Origin: Thermosipho africanus Ob7
GTDB taxonomy: Bacteria > Thermotogota > Thermotogae > Thermotogales > Fervidobacteriaceae
Reading direction: 5' to 3'
DNA length: 64,000 nt
Assembly (NCBI RefSeq): GCF_003351105.1
Contig: NZ_NKRG01000007.1
Location: 1 to 64,000 of the forward strand
Position 1 is the stretch's first letter. Each line of letters starts with the position of its first letter. The position numbers and the translations under genes were made by a program. The notes under the pieces were generated by a model. That model was not told the origin of the DNA. It worked only from the letters and a program-made list of their open reading frames with translations, and did no database searches. This document shows positions 38,249 through 47,525 of the stretch, piece by piece.

Positions 38249-38999
38249 TGTTGATCTCTCCTATAAACTTTTTTAAATCATATAGAAAACTATCAAAATT
38301 TTCCAAAAAAGGAAAATGCCCTGCGTTTTCATAAACTATTAATTTTGAATTTTCAATATACTGGTTGAATTTGATTCCTACTTCTACTGGAACTGCATCG
38401 TCGTTTTTTCCAAATATTATTAAGGTATCCTTTTTGATCTTTTTTAATTCTGTAGATATATCTTCATTGATAACATTTTTTAAAATTTCTCTCATAATAC
38501 CTTTTGATGATTTATAATCTTGTGAGCCAAATTTATTTCTTAGTTTTTCAAGACTTTTTTTTAGACCAAAGGTATAAAAAATTTTTGCAAGTAGTTTATA
38601 AGTAAAAATTTTAAGTCTAGTCTTAAATTTTTTCTTAGTCTTAATCCCAGGTGAGGAAATTATAACAACTTTCTCAAGCCAGCATGGGTTTTTGCTTGCA
38701 ATTAATGAAGCAATTTTTCCTCCAAATGAGTGTCCAACCAGTATTAAACTATCTAAATTTAACTCGTTTATAAAGCGTTCAATTAAGTTAGCATAATCAT
38801 AGCTTGAATAAATTGAGTTTGGAAGAGAGCTTTCACCAAATCCTGGTAAATCAATTAAAAATGACCTGCATTTTAGTTCTTTTGCAACGGGCAAAAAAGA
38901 ATTTAAATTTGCTCCCCAACCGTGTAAAAACAGGATGTTTTTTGTGCCATTTTCAATAACTTTGTAGTTTATTGTAATATCTGAAATTTTTTTCTTCAT
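38241..38999 (-). CDS. alpha/beta hydrolase
   Basis: The 252-residue alpha/beta-hydrolase fold protein has the oxyanion-hole LFLHGWG (about 24-30), nucleophile elbow GHSFGG, the acid in FGKNDDAVP and the histidine in NAGHFPF. A helical lid with many lysines is inserted near 130-170. It overlaps ddl upstream by 4 bp and the Mur ligase downstream by 8 bp. Its substrate, an ester or amide, is not readable; a role in cell-envelope metabolism is only suggested by the neighbours. Confidence 0.85.
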   Translation of the reverse strand: MKKKISDITINYKVIENGTKNILFLHGWGANLNSFLPVAKELKCRSFLIDLPGFGESSLPNSIYSSYDYANLIERFINELNLDSLILVGHSFGGKIASLIASKNPCWLEKVVIISSPGIKTKKKFKTRLKIFTYKLLAKIFYTFGLKKSLEKLRNKFGSQDYKSSKGIMREILKNVINEDISTELKKIKKDTLIIFGKNDDAVPVEVGIKFNQYIENSKLIVYENAGHFPFLENFDSFLYDLKKFIGEINNG

Positions 39000-40099
39000 T
39001 TTTCCACCTTTAAGTCGAATAGATTTGTATCTATGGAGTATATTTTGGATTTTTTGTCTTTAAAAGCTTCAAAAGCAATTGAAATCATGTTATCAATTAC
39101 CTGAGAAAATGTGAAACCGCTCATTTGCCATAGATAGTATGAAAGTGCACCAGGAATGCTATTAACTTCGTTAACGTATATTTTATTATCTTTAGATAGC
39201 AAAAAGTCAATTCTTATATTTCCATGACATTCCAGTGCATTAAATGTATCACGCGCTATAGATTTTATGGTATTTTTTAAATTTTCATCTATTGGTGCGG
39301 GAATTATATGATTTGAAAATTTTTTACCTTTTTGAACGTATTTTTCGTTGTAATCAAAAAAATCTTTTTGTTTTTTTATTTCTTCTATTTCTGATACAAC
39401 TATGTTTTTATATCCCATTACTGCACAATTTAACTCTCTAGAATCTATCCACTTTTCAACTATAACTTTGTCATCGAAAGAAAAAGCAGTTTCAATTGCT
39501 TCTTCTAGCTCGCATTTATCATTTACTTTTTTTACTCCAATACTTGAACCAAGCCTTGCAGGCTTAACTATCATTGGATATTCAAGAACTTCTTTACAAT
39601 GATTTAAAAAGTCATTTGTGTAATTTTTTTTGTTTGTGTATAGAAAATCAACTACAGGAATATTTTTTTCTTTTAAAATAAGTTTTGTTATAACTTTATC
39701 CATTGTGTACATTGAAGAGTACATTCCACAACCCGTATAAGGAACATTTAGAAATTCGAGCATTCCCTGGATGCTACCATCCTCACCGTTGCTTCCGTGA
39801 AATGTTAAAAGACAGACATCGATAGTAATTTTTTTTATACTGCTATGTAAGATTAATTTTCCATCTTTTGCAGAAATAGATAAAATTTGTTTTGCTTTTT
39901 TTTCAAGTCTTTCAAGATTTTTAAAATTTTCAAGGTCTTCGAGAATCTTTCCCGTTAGCCATTTTCCATCTTTGGTAATATATATGGGAATTATATTGTA
40001 TTTGTTTTTATCAACAAAATTCAGCACTTGATGTGCTGTTATTATAGAAATCTCGTGCTCTACGCTTTTTGAACCAAAGAATAATCCAACGTTTATCAT
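38996..40099 (-). CDS. ddl: D-alanine--D-alanine ligase
   Basis: The 367-residue ATP-grasp enzyme shows GLFFGSKSVEHEIS at the N-terminus, HGSNGEDGSIQG, the ATP-site VKPARLGSSIGV and the C-terminal NEVNSIPGAL. It joins two D-alanines for the peptidoglycan stem. The C-terminal region (ALSYYLWQMSG) departs from the usual TIPGFT-type sequence and resembles a Thermotogales/VanA-like variant, so D-Ala-D-Lac activity cannot be ruled out. The ATG at 40099 lies four bases after GGAGGT; an upstream TTG at 40111 overlaps that site. Confidence 0.92.
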   Translation of the reverse strand: MINVGLFFGSKSVEHEISIITAHQVLNFVDKNKYNIIPIYITKDGKWLTGKILEDLENFKNLERLEKKAKQILSISAKDGKLILHSSIKKITIDVCLLTFHGSNGEDGSIQGMLEFLNVPYTGCGMYSSMYTMDKVITKLILKEKNIPVVDFLYTNKKNYTNDFLNHCKEVLEYPMIVKPARLGSSIGVKKVNDKCELEEAIETAFSFDDKVIVEKWIDSRELNCAVMGYKNIVVSEIEEIKKQKDFFDYNEKYVQKGKKFSNHIIPAPIDENLKNTIKSIARDTFNALECHGNIRIDFLLSKDNKIYVNEVNSIPGALSYYLWQMSGFTFSQVIDNMISIAFEAFKDKKSKIYSIDTNLFDLKVEK

Positions 40100-40111
40100 A
40101 TCTACCTCCAA

Positions 40112-40765
40112 TTATAGAAGATGTTTTTCAAGCATTTCAGCAACTATTGCTGAAGGGAACGGAGCAAGTTTTTTAAGATTTTGTTGTATTTCAATAGTAC
40201 TTCCTTCAACACTTCTGTCAAGTGCAATTTTTATTGCACAAAATTCAACATCGTTTTCATAACAAACCTTTGCAATTGCAGCACTATCCATATCAACTAA
40301 TTCAGCTTTTGTTTCGTTGAATATTCTTGTTTTTTCTTCTACTGAATCAACAAATATATCTCCACTTGCGATTGGTCCAAGTATAACCTTGTTATACACG
40401 TCGGATATACGTTCGATAAGTGTTTGAGAGGCTTTAATTTTTTTAATTTGCTTTTGTCTAAATTTTATATCATGTTCAATATATTCTGTTCCACAGACAA
40501 TATCGCCAATTTTTCTTTCGCTGTTAATTATTCCAGCGCCTCCGCAATGTATAAAGTATTTTGGATGAAAATTATCAATAAGTGCTTGGGCCATCATTGC
40601 AGATTCTACTTTCCCTATAAGACCGTAGACAAGGAGGACTTCGTTGGCACCTATAAGTCCTCTCATATATGGCCTTTTGAGAATTTCTCCGTTTTCCAAG
40701 ACTGGCATTAACTCTCTAAATGCCCCCACTATTTCTTCGCGCAAAACACTTGTTATTACTATCAT
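40112..40765 (-). CDS. nucleoside phosphorylase/MTA-SAH nucleosidase family protein
   Basis: The 217-residue protein belongs to the PNP/MTAN fold: MIVITSVLREE at the N-terminus, HCGGAGII, a conserved VDMDSAAIA segment and IKIALDRS with the catalytic aspartate. Classical MTA/SAH nucleosidases have glutamate in the VEMEGAAIA motif, so D-for-E replacements here make the exact substrate uncertain. Likely roles are cleavage of methylthioadenosine or adenosylhomocysteine. It has a strong GGGGGG ribosome site, and its start shares a base with the cheX stop. Confidence 0.75.
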   Translation of the reverse strand: MIVITSVLREEIVGAFRELMPVLENGEILKRPYMRGLIGANEVLLVYGLIGKVESAMMAQALIDNFHPKYFIHCGGAGIINSERKIGDIVCGTEYIEHDIKFRQKQIKKIKASQTLIERISDVYNKVILGPIASGDIFVDSVEEKTRIFNETKAELVDMDSAAIAKVCYENDVEFCAIKIALDRSVEGSTIEIQQNLKKLAPFPSAIVAEMLEKHLL

Positions 40766-41232
40766 TATTTCCCCCCGCTTCTGATTACCATATGTATTTC
40801 AAAGTCTCCTTCTGAGAAAATATTCAAAGGAAGTTTTAGTATAACACCTTCAGCCGTAATTTGTATTTCTTTTCCTGTTATAACTGTTGGAGGTGTTATG
40901 TCAACTTTATAATTGTTTTTTTCAAGGTTCATTGCTATTGAACCACTTGCCATATTTCCAAGTTCCCCTAATGCACTTAACGCAAGTTCGTCAAGATTGT
41001 CATATGGCATCCCCATCATTTTACTTACAACGTTTTTTGCGGTTTCTTCATTAAATGAGTAAATTAAATTTCCATCTATATCTCCGTTAAAACCTATAAC
41101 TGTGACTATAGGATATTTTGGTTCTATACCCTTTGCGATCTCTGGTTTTAAGACCTTAGGTTCTACCTGTAATACCATGTTAAAAGTTGAATTAACCGCA
41201 GTTATTAAAGAATTTATTATCTTTGCATCCAT
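40765..41232 (-). CDS. cheX: CheX-like chemotaxis phosphatase
   Basis: The 155-residue protein has the CheX signature E-x-x-N in ELGNMASGSIAMNL (about 90-103) and the fold typical of CheC/CheX/FliY phosphatases (KYPIVTVIGFNGDIDGNL). It dephosphorylates CheY-P in chemotaxis. No other che gene is in the window, but fliG and fliF are in the same long gene run. Its ribosome site is AGGAGGTG. Confidence 0.88.
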   Translation of the reverse strand: MDAKIINSLITAVNSTFNMVLQVEPKVLKPEIAKGIEPKYPIVTVIGFNGDIDGNLIYSFNEETAKNVVSKMMGMPYDNLDELALSALGELGNMASGSIAMNLEKNNYKVDITPPTVITGKEIQITAEGVILKLPLNIFSEGDFEIHMVIRSGGK

Positions 41233-41993
41233 AGTTGCACCTCCTTATCAAATGTCATTCTTCCAAATTTACCTTCAGCAACAGCCTTAAAAAAGTTGTT
41301 TTTTGCCCTTTCAAAATCTACAAGTCCACCTTTTGCTAGATATCCGCGCTTTTTTCCAAAATTTTCTATAAATTCTTCAAATGTTTCTTTAATATTTAAT
41401 TCATTACTAAAAATTTCATACGCACGTGTAATTATATCATATTTATCAACCGATTCTACAGGAATACTACCAATTAAAAGTAATTTTGCGGTCACATCTT
41501 TATTAAAAAGTTTTGAATATAGTATTCCAGGAGTATCAAGTAGCTTTACTTTACCAAGGTTTATCCATTGAAGACCCCTTGTAATTCCAGGAGCCATTCC
41601 TGTTTTTGCAAGTTTTCTTCCAGAAACTTTGTTTATTATAGATGATTTTCCAACATTTGGAACACCAGCTATTAGTATCCTTGTCTCTTTTAATTTTTCT
41701 TTTGAATAGGTTTTAATAAACTTTTTAATTTTTTCAACGGACTCTTTCTTTGAAAATGTTATAACAGGATTGGTTTTGCTAATTTCCTTAACCCAGAGGT
41801 TATTGTATGTTTCATCTGAAAGGTCAGCTTTGTTTAAGACAAACAAAACATCTTTATTGGAGAATATATTTTCTTCAAAGGCAGTAGTTGCAAGGGGTGC
41901 TCTTGCGTCTAGAATTATCATTATAGTATCGACAGCTTTTAGGTATTCTTTTATTTTTCTTTTTGCCTTACTTATATGACCAGGATACCACAT
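41217..41993 (-). CDS. rbgA: ribosome biogenesis GTPase RbgA (YlqF)
   Basis: The 258-residue GTPase is circularly permuted: the G4 motif NKAD (about 54-57) precedes G1 GVPNVGKSS (about 109-117) and G3 DTPG. The N-terminal WYPGHISKAKR and the C-terminal domain are typical of RbgA, which matures the 50S subunit. It lies directly after pyrH and overlaps cheX by 16 bp. Confidence 0.95.
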   Translation of the reverse strand: MWYPGHISKAKRKIKEYLKAVDTIMIILDARAPLATTAFEENIFSNKDVLFVLNKADLSDETYNNLWVKEISKTNPVITFSKKESVEKIKKFIKTYSKEKLKETRILIAGVPNVGKSSIINKVSGRKLAKTGMAPGITRGLQWINLGKVKLLDTPGILYSKLFNKDVTAKLLLIGSIPVESVDKYDIITRAYEIFSNELNIKETFEEFIENFGKKRGYLAKGGLVDFERAKNNFFKAVAEGKFGRMTFDKEVQLWMQR

Positions 41994-42695
41994 TTATTTT
42001 GGCACCACCAAAGTACCAACATTTTCTTCTCTAATTGCACGCAGTAAATTTCCCTTTTTGAAGAAGTCCATTACCAAAATTTTCATGTTATATCGTCTAC
42101 AAATTGAAAATGCTTCTGTATCCATAATTTTTAATTCTTTTTCAATTGCCTCGTCAAAGGTCAATTTATCAAATTTTATTGCATCTTCGTATTTTTTTGG
42201 ATCCTTATCAAATATTCCTGAAACTTTTGTGCCTTTAATTAATATATCTGCTTTCATTTCAACGGCTCTCAAAGCTGCAGCAGTATCAGTTGTAAAGAAT
42301 GGGTTACTTGTACCACCTGCAAAGATTACAAGGTATCCTGCATCAAAATAAAGATTTATATCATCATAATGAATGGGCCTAATTGATGGAAGAGAGGTAA
42401 CCTGTGAAACTACAACAGTTCTTAATCCGTGTTTTTCAAATAGGTCTTTTAGGTATAACGCGTTGATTACGGTGCCAAGCATTCCGATTTGATCTGCAAT
42501 TGTGGGTGACAATTCTTTCATTTCTCTTCCCCTGAAAAGGTTTCCGGCCCCTATTACTATCCCAATATTTGTACCGTATTCCAGAACAGACTTTAATTCA
42601 TCAATAAGGTAAATAATTTTGTCAATATTGAATCCTTTTTCACCTTCACCGCTAAGTACCTCACCGCTTAATTTTAGAAGAACCCTTTTGTACAT
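41994..42695 (-). CDS. pyrH: UMP kinase
   Basis: The 233-residue protein is a typical bacterial UMP kinase of the amino-acid-kinase fold: RVLLKLSGEVLSG at the N-terminus, GIVIGAGNLFRG, and TDTAAALRAVEMKAD. It phosphorylates UMP in pyrimidine synthesis and is allosterically controlled by GTP and UTP in many bacteria. The ATG follows GGAGGG. It ends one base before rbgA begins and follows the YhaN-like gene by 3 bp. Confidence 0.97.
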   Translation of the reverse strand: MYKRVLLKLSGEVLSGEGEKGFNIDKIIYLIDELKSVLEYGTNIGIVIGAGNLFRGREMKELSPTIADQIGMLGTVINALYLKDLFEKHGLRTVVVSQVTSLPSIRPIHYDDINLYFDAGYLVIFAGGTSNPFFTTDTAAALRAVEMKADILIKGTKVSGIFDKDPKKYEDAIKFDKLTFDEAIEKELKIMDTEAFSICRRYNMKILVMDFFKKGNLLRAIREENVGTLVVPK

Positions 42696-42698
42696 CTT

Positions 42699-45155
42699 TT
42701 ATCCCTCCAATATCATGACTTCTTTAAATTTGGCTTTAAGTCTTTCATCGCTTGTTAATAGGATTATCTGTCTTCTTTTTGATTCTTCGTCTAATATTTC
42801 CAGAGTTTTTTGTAACCTAGTATTGTCATATCTTATAAGTGCGTTATCTATTACAAGGGGTAAATTATGCTCAGACATAGTTCTATATAGCGCTATTTTA
42901 TATGCAAACAACAATTGATCAAATGTTGCAGCGCTTAAAAATTCATTTGGATTAAGTTTTTCACCATTAATGTTCAATCTAACTGATAGGTTTTCTTCAA
43001 CTATTAATGGTAAGGGTTCGTTTGTAATAGAAAGAAGTATTTTGGTAAATTCTTCTTTAAATTTCTTACCATAAGTTTCAACGTATTCTTCAAGATTTTT
43101 TTGAAGAATTTGTTTTGATACTTCAATGTTTGAATAATATCCTTTTAGAGTTTCAAGTTTTCTTGAAAGTTCATCTCTCTTTTTTAAATTTTCAAGTATT
43201 TCACTAAATTCTGGAGCTTTTTCAATATCTTCTTGTAGATCCTTTTCATATGAATTTAGTTCATCTCTTAATTTCTCGGTTTCATAGATTTTTGACATTA
43301 TATATTCCGGATATATTTCTTCAGAAAGAATATTTTCAAATTTTTCAATTTCAGAATCTATTTTTGTTATTGTTTCTTTAATCTTCAAATATTCATTGTA
43401 GATATTCTCAAAGTCTTTGATTTCATCAATAGAAATTTTAAGATTATCCAGCATTTTATTTAAGCTGGTAAAGCTTTCTTCTCTTTTTGCTTTCATTCTT
43501 TCCAATTCTTCGTTTAATTTATCAATTTCTCTTTCAATGGAAGATTTTGAAAGGAGTAGTTTTTGGATATCATTGTATATTTTTTCAAGGTATGCAATAC
43601 CTGAGTCAATTATTTGGGCTGCGCTTCCCAAGTTAAAGTCTTTTAACTCTCTAAGTATTTCAGATTCTAAGTTTTTAAATTCTTCACTAACTTGATTATA
43701 TTCTCTTTTTCTGGTTTTCCATTCTATGAATTCATAGTATTTCTGTCTTAATTCCTTTATTGATTTTAGATTATAGTCCTTTAAAATGCTCAAATAGTTT
43801 GGACGTATCATTTTCTTCTTTGTAAGCTCTTGAATTTCTGCTTTTACATCATCAATTTTTGATTCTATTTTTCTCCAAAGAATTGTTTCAAATAAGCCTA
43901 TAAAGCCGGTAAATGCTGCTCCAAAAAATAACCATGTATTTATATTTCTCATAGCAAATCCAAGAAGCAATGATATTATGGCAGCAAAAAAGAATACAAA
44001 CGAAAAGTCTTTGTGGACTTTTATAGATGAATTCAATTTTTTTAATACTTTTTCGTTTTCTTCGATTTTATTTTGAATCTTTGCTTGATTTTCTCTATAA
44101 ATTGCTTCTTGCTTTTCAACTTCTTCAATTATCTCTTCATTTTCCGTAAATAACTTCCAGAGAGGATTTTCTTCTAATATATTTTCAAGTTTTGCTTTCT
44201 TTTCATCGTATAACTTCTTTAAAAGTGATAAATTTTTGATCTTTAAATGTACCTTTTCAAGGTCTTTTTCATTTTCTATATTTAAGTTTTTCATTTTTTC
44301 ATTAAGGGCATTTTCTATTGAAGAAAAGTTGTTTTCAAGTTCTTCAAGCTGAGAAGAAATTGATTTGATGTTGTTTTCTAAAACCTCAATTGTTTCCAAG
44401 AGTTCTTTTGCTTGAGAAACTGTATCTCTGTCAATCTTTGAAAATTTGAGATATTCTTTGAGGTTTAAGTTAAGTTTATCTCTTTCAGTTTTTAAAGAAT
44501 TAATTTTTTCGGTTATTTCTTGAATATATTCTCTTTTTAAGTTTGATATTTCTTCTTCTTTTTCTTCTAATATTTGCTTTAACTGCTCACTCTTTCTTTT
44601 TAGTTCATTTTTTTTCAATATTTTATTGTTATAATTTTTTATTTTTTCCTTTACTGACTCAATGTAGCTATCAATTTCAGATATTTGTTTGCTTATATTT
44701 TCAATACATAATTGAATTTCATTTGCATACTCATCAGTTTTGTTAATTGCATCTGTTAGTTTTAAGCCCCATTCATTTTTTTGCATTCTTTTTTTCATGT
44801 AACTTATTACAAAAGTATCTTTTTCCTTTATTGTATCCAGTTTTTCATCTTCCATTATAAATCCAATAGTTTCTAAAAGTTCTCTGTCAACTAAAGAGTT
44901 AAATTCACCGTTGAGAAAGTCGACTTTAAAATCTCCTTCGTCGGTTGAAATTTCTCCGCCAAATTCAAAATGATTCCATGGCTCGTACTTCTTTATTTCA
45001 TTTCCTGGCTTTGAAAGAGAATTTAATAAAAAATATGCAAGTGTTGTTTTTCCAGATGAATTTGGTCCAAAAATAACATTTAAGCCTGGCTTAAATTTTA
45101 TTTCTTTATTTTTTAGTTTTCCAAATCCATTTATTTTGACTTTTTTGATCAACAT
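42699..45155 (-). CDS. YhaN/SbcC/Rad50-like ATPase with a central membrane hairpin
   Basis: The 818-residue protein starts with an ABC-type head (VKINGFGKLKNKEI; Walker A GPNSSGKTT, 30-38) and continues into long coiled coils (about 140-380 and 440-700). Two membrane helices lie in the middle (about 384-400 and 407-425). The C-terminal head has FLSAATFDQLLFAYKIAL (signature; LSGGT in relatives) and Walker B LPLVIDNALIRYD. This organisation is that of bacterial YhaN and not of soluble SbcC. The membrane hairpin at the coil tip would tether it to the membrane. The upstream gene is the 185-residue partner, overlapping by 7 bp. Role in DNA or membrane processes unknown. Confidence 0.8.
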   Translation of the reverse strand: MLIKKVKINGFGKLKNKEIKFKPGLNVIFGPNSSGKTTLAYFLLNSLSKPGNEIKKYEPWNHFEFGGEISTDEGDFKVDFLNGEFNSLVDRELLETIGFIMEDEKLDTIKEKDTFVISYMKKRMQKNEWGLKLTDAINKTDEYANEIQLCIENISKQISEIDSYIESVKEKIKNYNNKILKKNELKRKSEQLKQILEEKEEEISNLKREYIQEITEKINSLKTERDKLNLNLKEYLKFSKIDRDTVSQAKELLETIEVLENNIKSISSQLEELENNFSSIENALNEKMKNLNIENEKDLEKVHLKIKNLSLLKKLYDEKKAKLENILEENPLWKLFTENEEIIEEVEKQEAIYRENQAKIQNKIEENEKVLKKLNSSIKVHKDFSFVFFFAAIISLLLGFAMRNINTWLFFGAAFTGFIGLFETILWRKIESKIDDVKAEIQELTKKKMIRPNYLSILKDYNLKSIKELRQKYYEFIEWKTRKREYNQVSEEFKNLESEILRELKDFNLGSAAQIIDSGIAYLEKIYNDIQKLLLSKSSIEREIDKLNEELERMKAKREESFTSLNKMLDNLKISIDEIKDFENIYNEYLKIKETITKIDSEIEKFENILSEEIYPEYIMSKIYETEKLRDELNSYEKDLQEDIEKAPEFSEILENLKKRDELSRKLETLKGYYSNIEVSKQILQKNLEEYVETYGKKFKEEFTKILLSITNEPLPLIVEENLSVRLNINGEKLNPNEFLSAATFDQLLFAYKIALYRTMSEHNLPLVIDNALIRYDNTRLQKTLEILDEESKRRQIILLTSDERLKAKFKEVMILEG

Positions 45156-45706
45156 ACTTTATCACCTCTTAAAACCTTTAACAAGAAAGATTTTGTGGTG
45201 TCGTCTTGGGTAAGATCTGTTACTTTTCTTTCAAGAAGATTTTTGTATTCTAGTTTTTCAAAATCTCCTATTACAATATAATCTTCAGCTAATTTTTCAT
45301 ACGTTTGTTGGTCAACAACTTGCTTTAAAACAATGATATTTTTTGAGTATTTCTTTTCAGGAAGATTTGAAAGATCAGAAGGATAAAAAATTCCAATTGT
45401 TTCAGTTTCAAATTTTTGCTTTTCATTATCTATTTGTATAATTGGTATATTGTTTATAGGTGAGGAGTTAAAATCAAATTCTTCTTCAGTTATACTGTAG
45501 TTTTTAAAATATGCAGAAAGAATTTCATTTACCTTATCATACACTCCAAAATCTCCAAGAATGTTTGAAAACACAAAATGAGCATTTTCGTATTGCTTTG
45601 ATAGTTTGTCAAGAAGATTTATTTTTGCTTGAAAAATAAGATTCCAGAGAACACTTATTCCAAATGGAACACTGAATAATTCTAAATTAGAAACTTTTAT
45701 TTCCAT
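45149..45706 (-). CDS. protein of unknown function coupled to the YhaN-like ATPase (possible degenerate metallophosphoesterase)
   Basis: This 185-residue protein has no recognised domain. It overlaps the ATPase by 7 bp, where the partner of YhaN or SbcC is normally a metallophosphoesterase (YhaO or SbcD). The tail LAEDYIVIGDFEKLEYKN followed by KSFLLKVLRG has the spacing of the phosphoesterase end (LDYIALGHIHK then a Gly-Ser and FLL strand), but the catalytic Asp, His and Asn motifs are absent. It may be a pseudoenzyme or an unrelated adaptor. The start ATG at 45706 is ten bases after GGGGG. Confidence 0.55.
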   Translation of the reverse strand: MEIKVSNLELFSVPFGISVLWNLIFQAKINLLDKLSKQYENAHFVFSNILGDFGVYDKVNEILSAYFKNYSITEEEFDFNSSPINNIPIIQIDNEKQKFETETIGIFYPSDLSNLPEKKYSKNIIVLKQVVDQQTYEKLAEDYIVIGDFEKLEYKNLLERKVTDLTQDDTTKSFLLKVLRGDKVC

Positions 45707-45721
45707 ATATCTAAAACCCCC

Positions 45722-46954
45722 TTAGAGAAGATTTGCTGCTTCACTAGCAAGTAGTGAACGTTCGCCTTTTTTTAGAACAACGTGTGCAGATAATTTGCTA
45801 TTTAAGAATTTTGTTGCAGCGTATACAAGTCCGTTGCTGTCTTTGTCAAGGTAAGGTGTATCTATTTGATATGGATCGCCGAGGAGAACAACTTTTGTAT
45901 TTTCTCCTGCTCTTGTAAGAATAGTTTTTATCTCATGTGGTGTCAGGTTTTGCGCTTCATCAATAATGATGAATTGATTAGGAATTGATCGGCCTCTAAT
46001 ATATGTTAAAGCTTCTATATCTATTATTTCCTTTTTCATAAATTCTTTCATATTTATGTTTGAAATTTTGAAAAGATATTCAAGATTATCATATATTGGT
46101 GACATCCATGGTTTCATTTTTTCTTCAATATTTCCTGGTAAATACCCTATGTCTTTCCCTCCCATAGCGACAAGGGGTCTTGCAACAATTATCTTTTCGT
46201 ATTTTTGTTCTGTTACAGTCTTTTCAAGAGCGCAAGCCAGTGTAATAAAGGTTTTACCAGTTCCAGCTATTCCAATCAATGAAACAAGTTTAATATCATC
46301 ATTTAGTAATGCGTCCATTGCAAAAAATTGCTCTCTATTTCTTGGTTTTACATTCCATGCTTGAATATGTTTTTTCATTTCAAGTAAATTTTCTCCATCA
46401 TATCTAAAATATTTATCTCTGGAAATTATATAGGAATTAGGAAATAAATTTGATTTATCGAGCATATCAACGTTGGATGTTTCAAAATAACCAGGGTTTA
46501 GTGTTTCAAGGTCTGATCTATCAGTTAGATAATCTTGAGATGGGATTCCAAGAGCATCGGCTTTGACCCTTAAATTAATATCTTTTGAAACTAAAAAGGT
46601 AGGATTCTTGGAGTTTTTCATAACGTGTAGTGTGTAAACTAATATCCAATTGTCGATGTATTTTTCATACAAAAAATCTATATTTTCGTGATCGCTTTTT
46701 TTTAGCGAAATTACCTTTAAAGTCCCGCCATTTTTTAATTTTATACCTTCTGAAAGTTTTCCAAGTTTTCTTAAATTGTCTAACTCTCTTATAGCATCTC
46801 TTGCGAATTTTCCAAGTCCCCCAGAATGTCTTTTCAAGTTATCTAATTCTTCTAAAACTGGAAGAGGTATTATTACATTATTATCTTCAAAAGAATAAAT
46901 TGATTGTGGATCATGTATTAAAACATTGGTATCTAAAATAAAATTTTTGACCAT
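45722..46954 (-). CDS. PhoH family ATPase with PIN domain
   Basis: The 410-residue protein fuses an N-terminal PIN nuclease domain (FILDTNVLIHDP, residues about 5-16) to a PhoH-type ATPase with Walker A IGIAGTGKTFI (about 228-238), ARPLVAMGGKDIGYLPG and Walker B FIIIDEAQNLTP. This PhoH2 arrangement is thought to couple RNA unwinding to RNase cleavage; some relatives act in toxin-antitoxin-like pairs. No antitoxin gene accompanies it here. It begins one base into the exonuclease stop codon. Confidence 0.92.
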   Translation of the reverse strand: MVKNFILDTNVLIHDPQSIYSFEDNNVIIPLPVLEELDNLKRHSGGLGKFARDAIRELDNLRKLGKLSEGIKLKNGGTLKVISLKKSDHENIDFLYEKYIDNWILVYTLHVMKNSKNPTFLVSKDINLRVKADALGIPSQDYLTDRSDLETLNPGYFETSNVDMLDKSNLFPNSYIISRDKYFRYDGENLLEMKKHIQAWNVKPRNREQFFAMDALLNDDIKLVSLIGIAGTGKTFITLACALEKTVTEQKYEKIIVARPLVAMGGKDIGYLPGNIEEKMKPWMSPIYDNLEYLFKISNINMKEFMKKEIIDIEALTYIRGRSIPNQFIIIDEAQNLTPHEIKTILTRAGENTKVVLLGDPYQIDTPYLDKDSNGLVYAATKFLNSKLSAHVVLKKGERSLLASEAANLL

Positions 46955-47514
46955 TACCTATCCCCCCAAATTCTTATAAATTCGTTTATGTTATTGTAGC
47001 CTATTTTTTCGTAAAGTTTTAAGAAGACCTTCGCTGTTAATATGGCATCTTCAAGAGCGCGGTGCGGTACTTTATCTGCTATTTTAAATTCTTTTACAAG
47101 GCTTTCCAAGCTTCTTTTTTTATTGTACAGTACCTGTGAAATTTCAAGTGTATCAATATATCTAAAATTTATAGGGAACTCACCTATTTCTTTTGTAGCA
47201 ATATCTATAAAAGAAAGGTCAACATATGCGTTATGCATTACAAAAATAGTTCCTTTTGCATATGCTCTAACATTTGAAATAATATTTTCAAGAGATGGAG
47301 CATCTGTTATTGCATCATTAGATATTCCGTGTATCTTTTCAGTAAGAGCAGGTATCCTTATATTCGGGTTTACAAGAGAGTGGTAGATCCATTTTTTTAC
47401 GATTTTATTTTTGTATACAGGTACAATTGCAATCTCGATTATCCTATCACCAAAATAAGGATTTAATCCCGTTGTTTCCGTATCCATGACACAGTATACA
47501 TTTTCATCTAACAT
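46954..47514 (-). CDS. DnaQ-like 3'-5' exonuclease (DEDD family)
   Basis: The 186-residue protein has the DEDDh exonuclease motifs DTETTG (Exo I), the HNAYVDLSFI segment (Exo II) and HRALEDAILTAKVF (Exo III). It resembles the epsilon proofreading subunit of DNA polymerase III or stand-alone relatives. Thermotogales have PolC with built-in proofreading, so a separate repair or RNA role is possible. The start follows AGGAGG. Confidence 0.87.
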   Translation of the reverse strand: MLDENVYCVMDTETTGLNPYFGDRIIEIAIVPVYKNKIVKKWIYHSLVNPNIRIPALTEKIHGISNDAITDAPSLENIISNVRAYAKGTIFVMHNAYVDLSFIDIATKEIGEFPINFRYIDTLEISQVLYNKKRSLESLVKEFKIADKVPHRALEDAILTAKVFLKLYEKIGYNNINEFIRIWGDR

Positions 47515-47525
47515 TAAGTTTCCTC

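Noticed and set aside
42619-42918. Plus-strand frames inside the minus-strand run 36704-51131
   Set aside because: They are serine/phenylalanine-rich shadows of well-supported genes and have no ribosome sites.
45722-46954. PhoH-PIN gene as part of a toxin-antitoxin pair
   Set aside because: No small antitoxin-like gene lies directly upstream; the neighbours are an exonuclease and the 185-residue protein.
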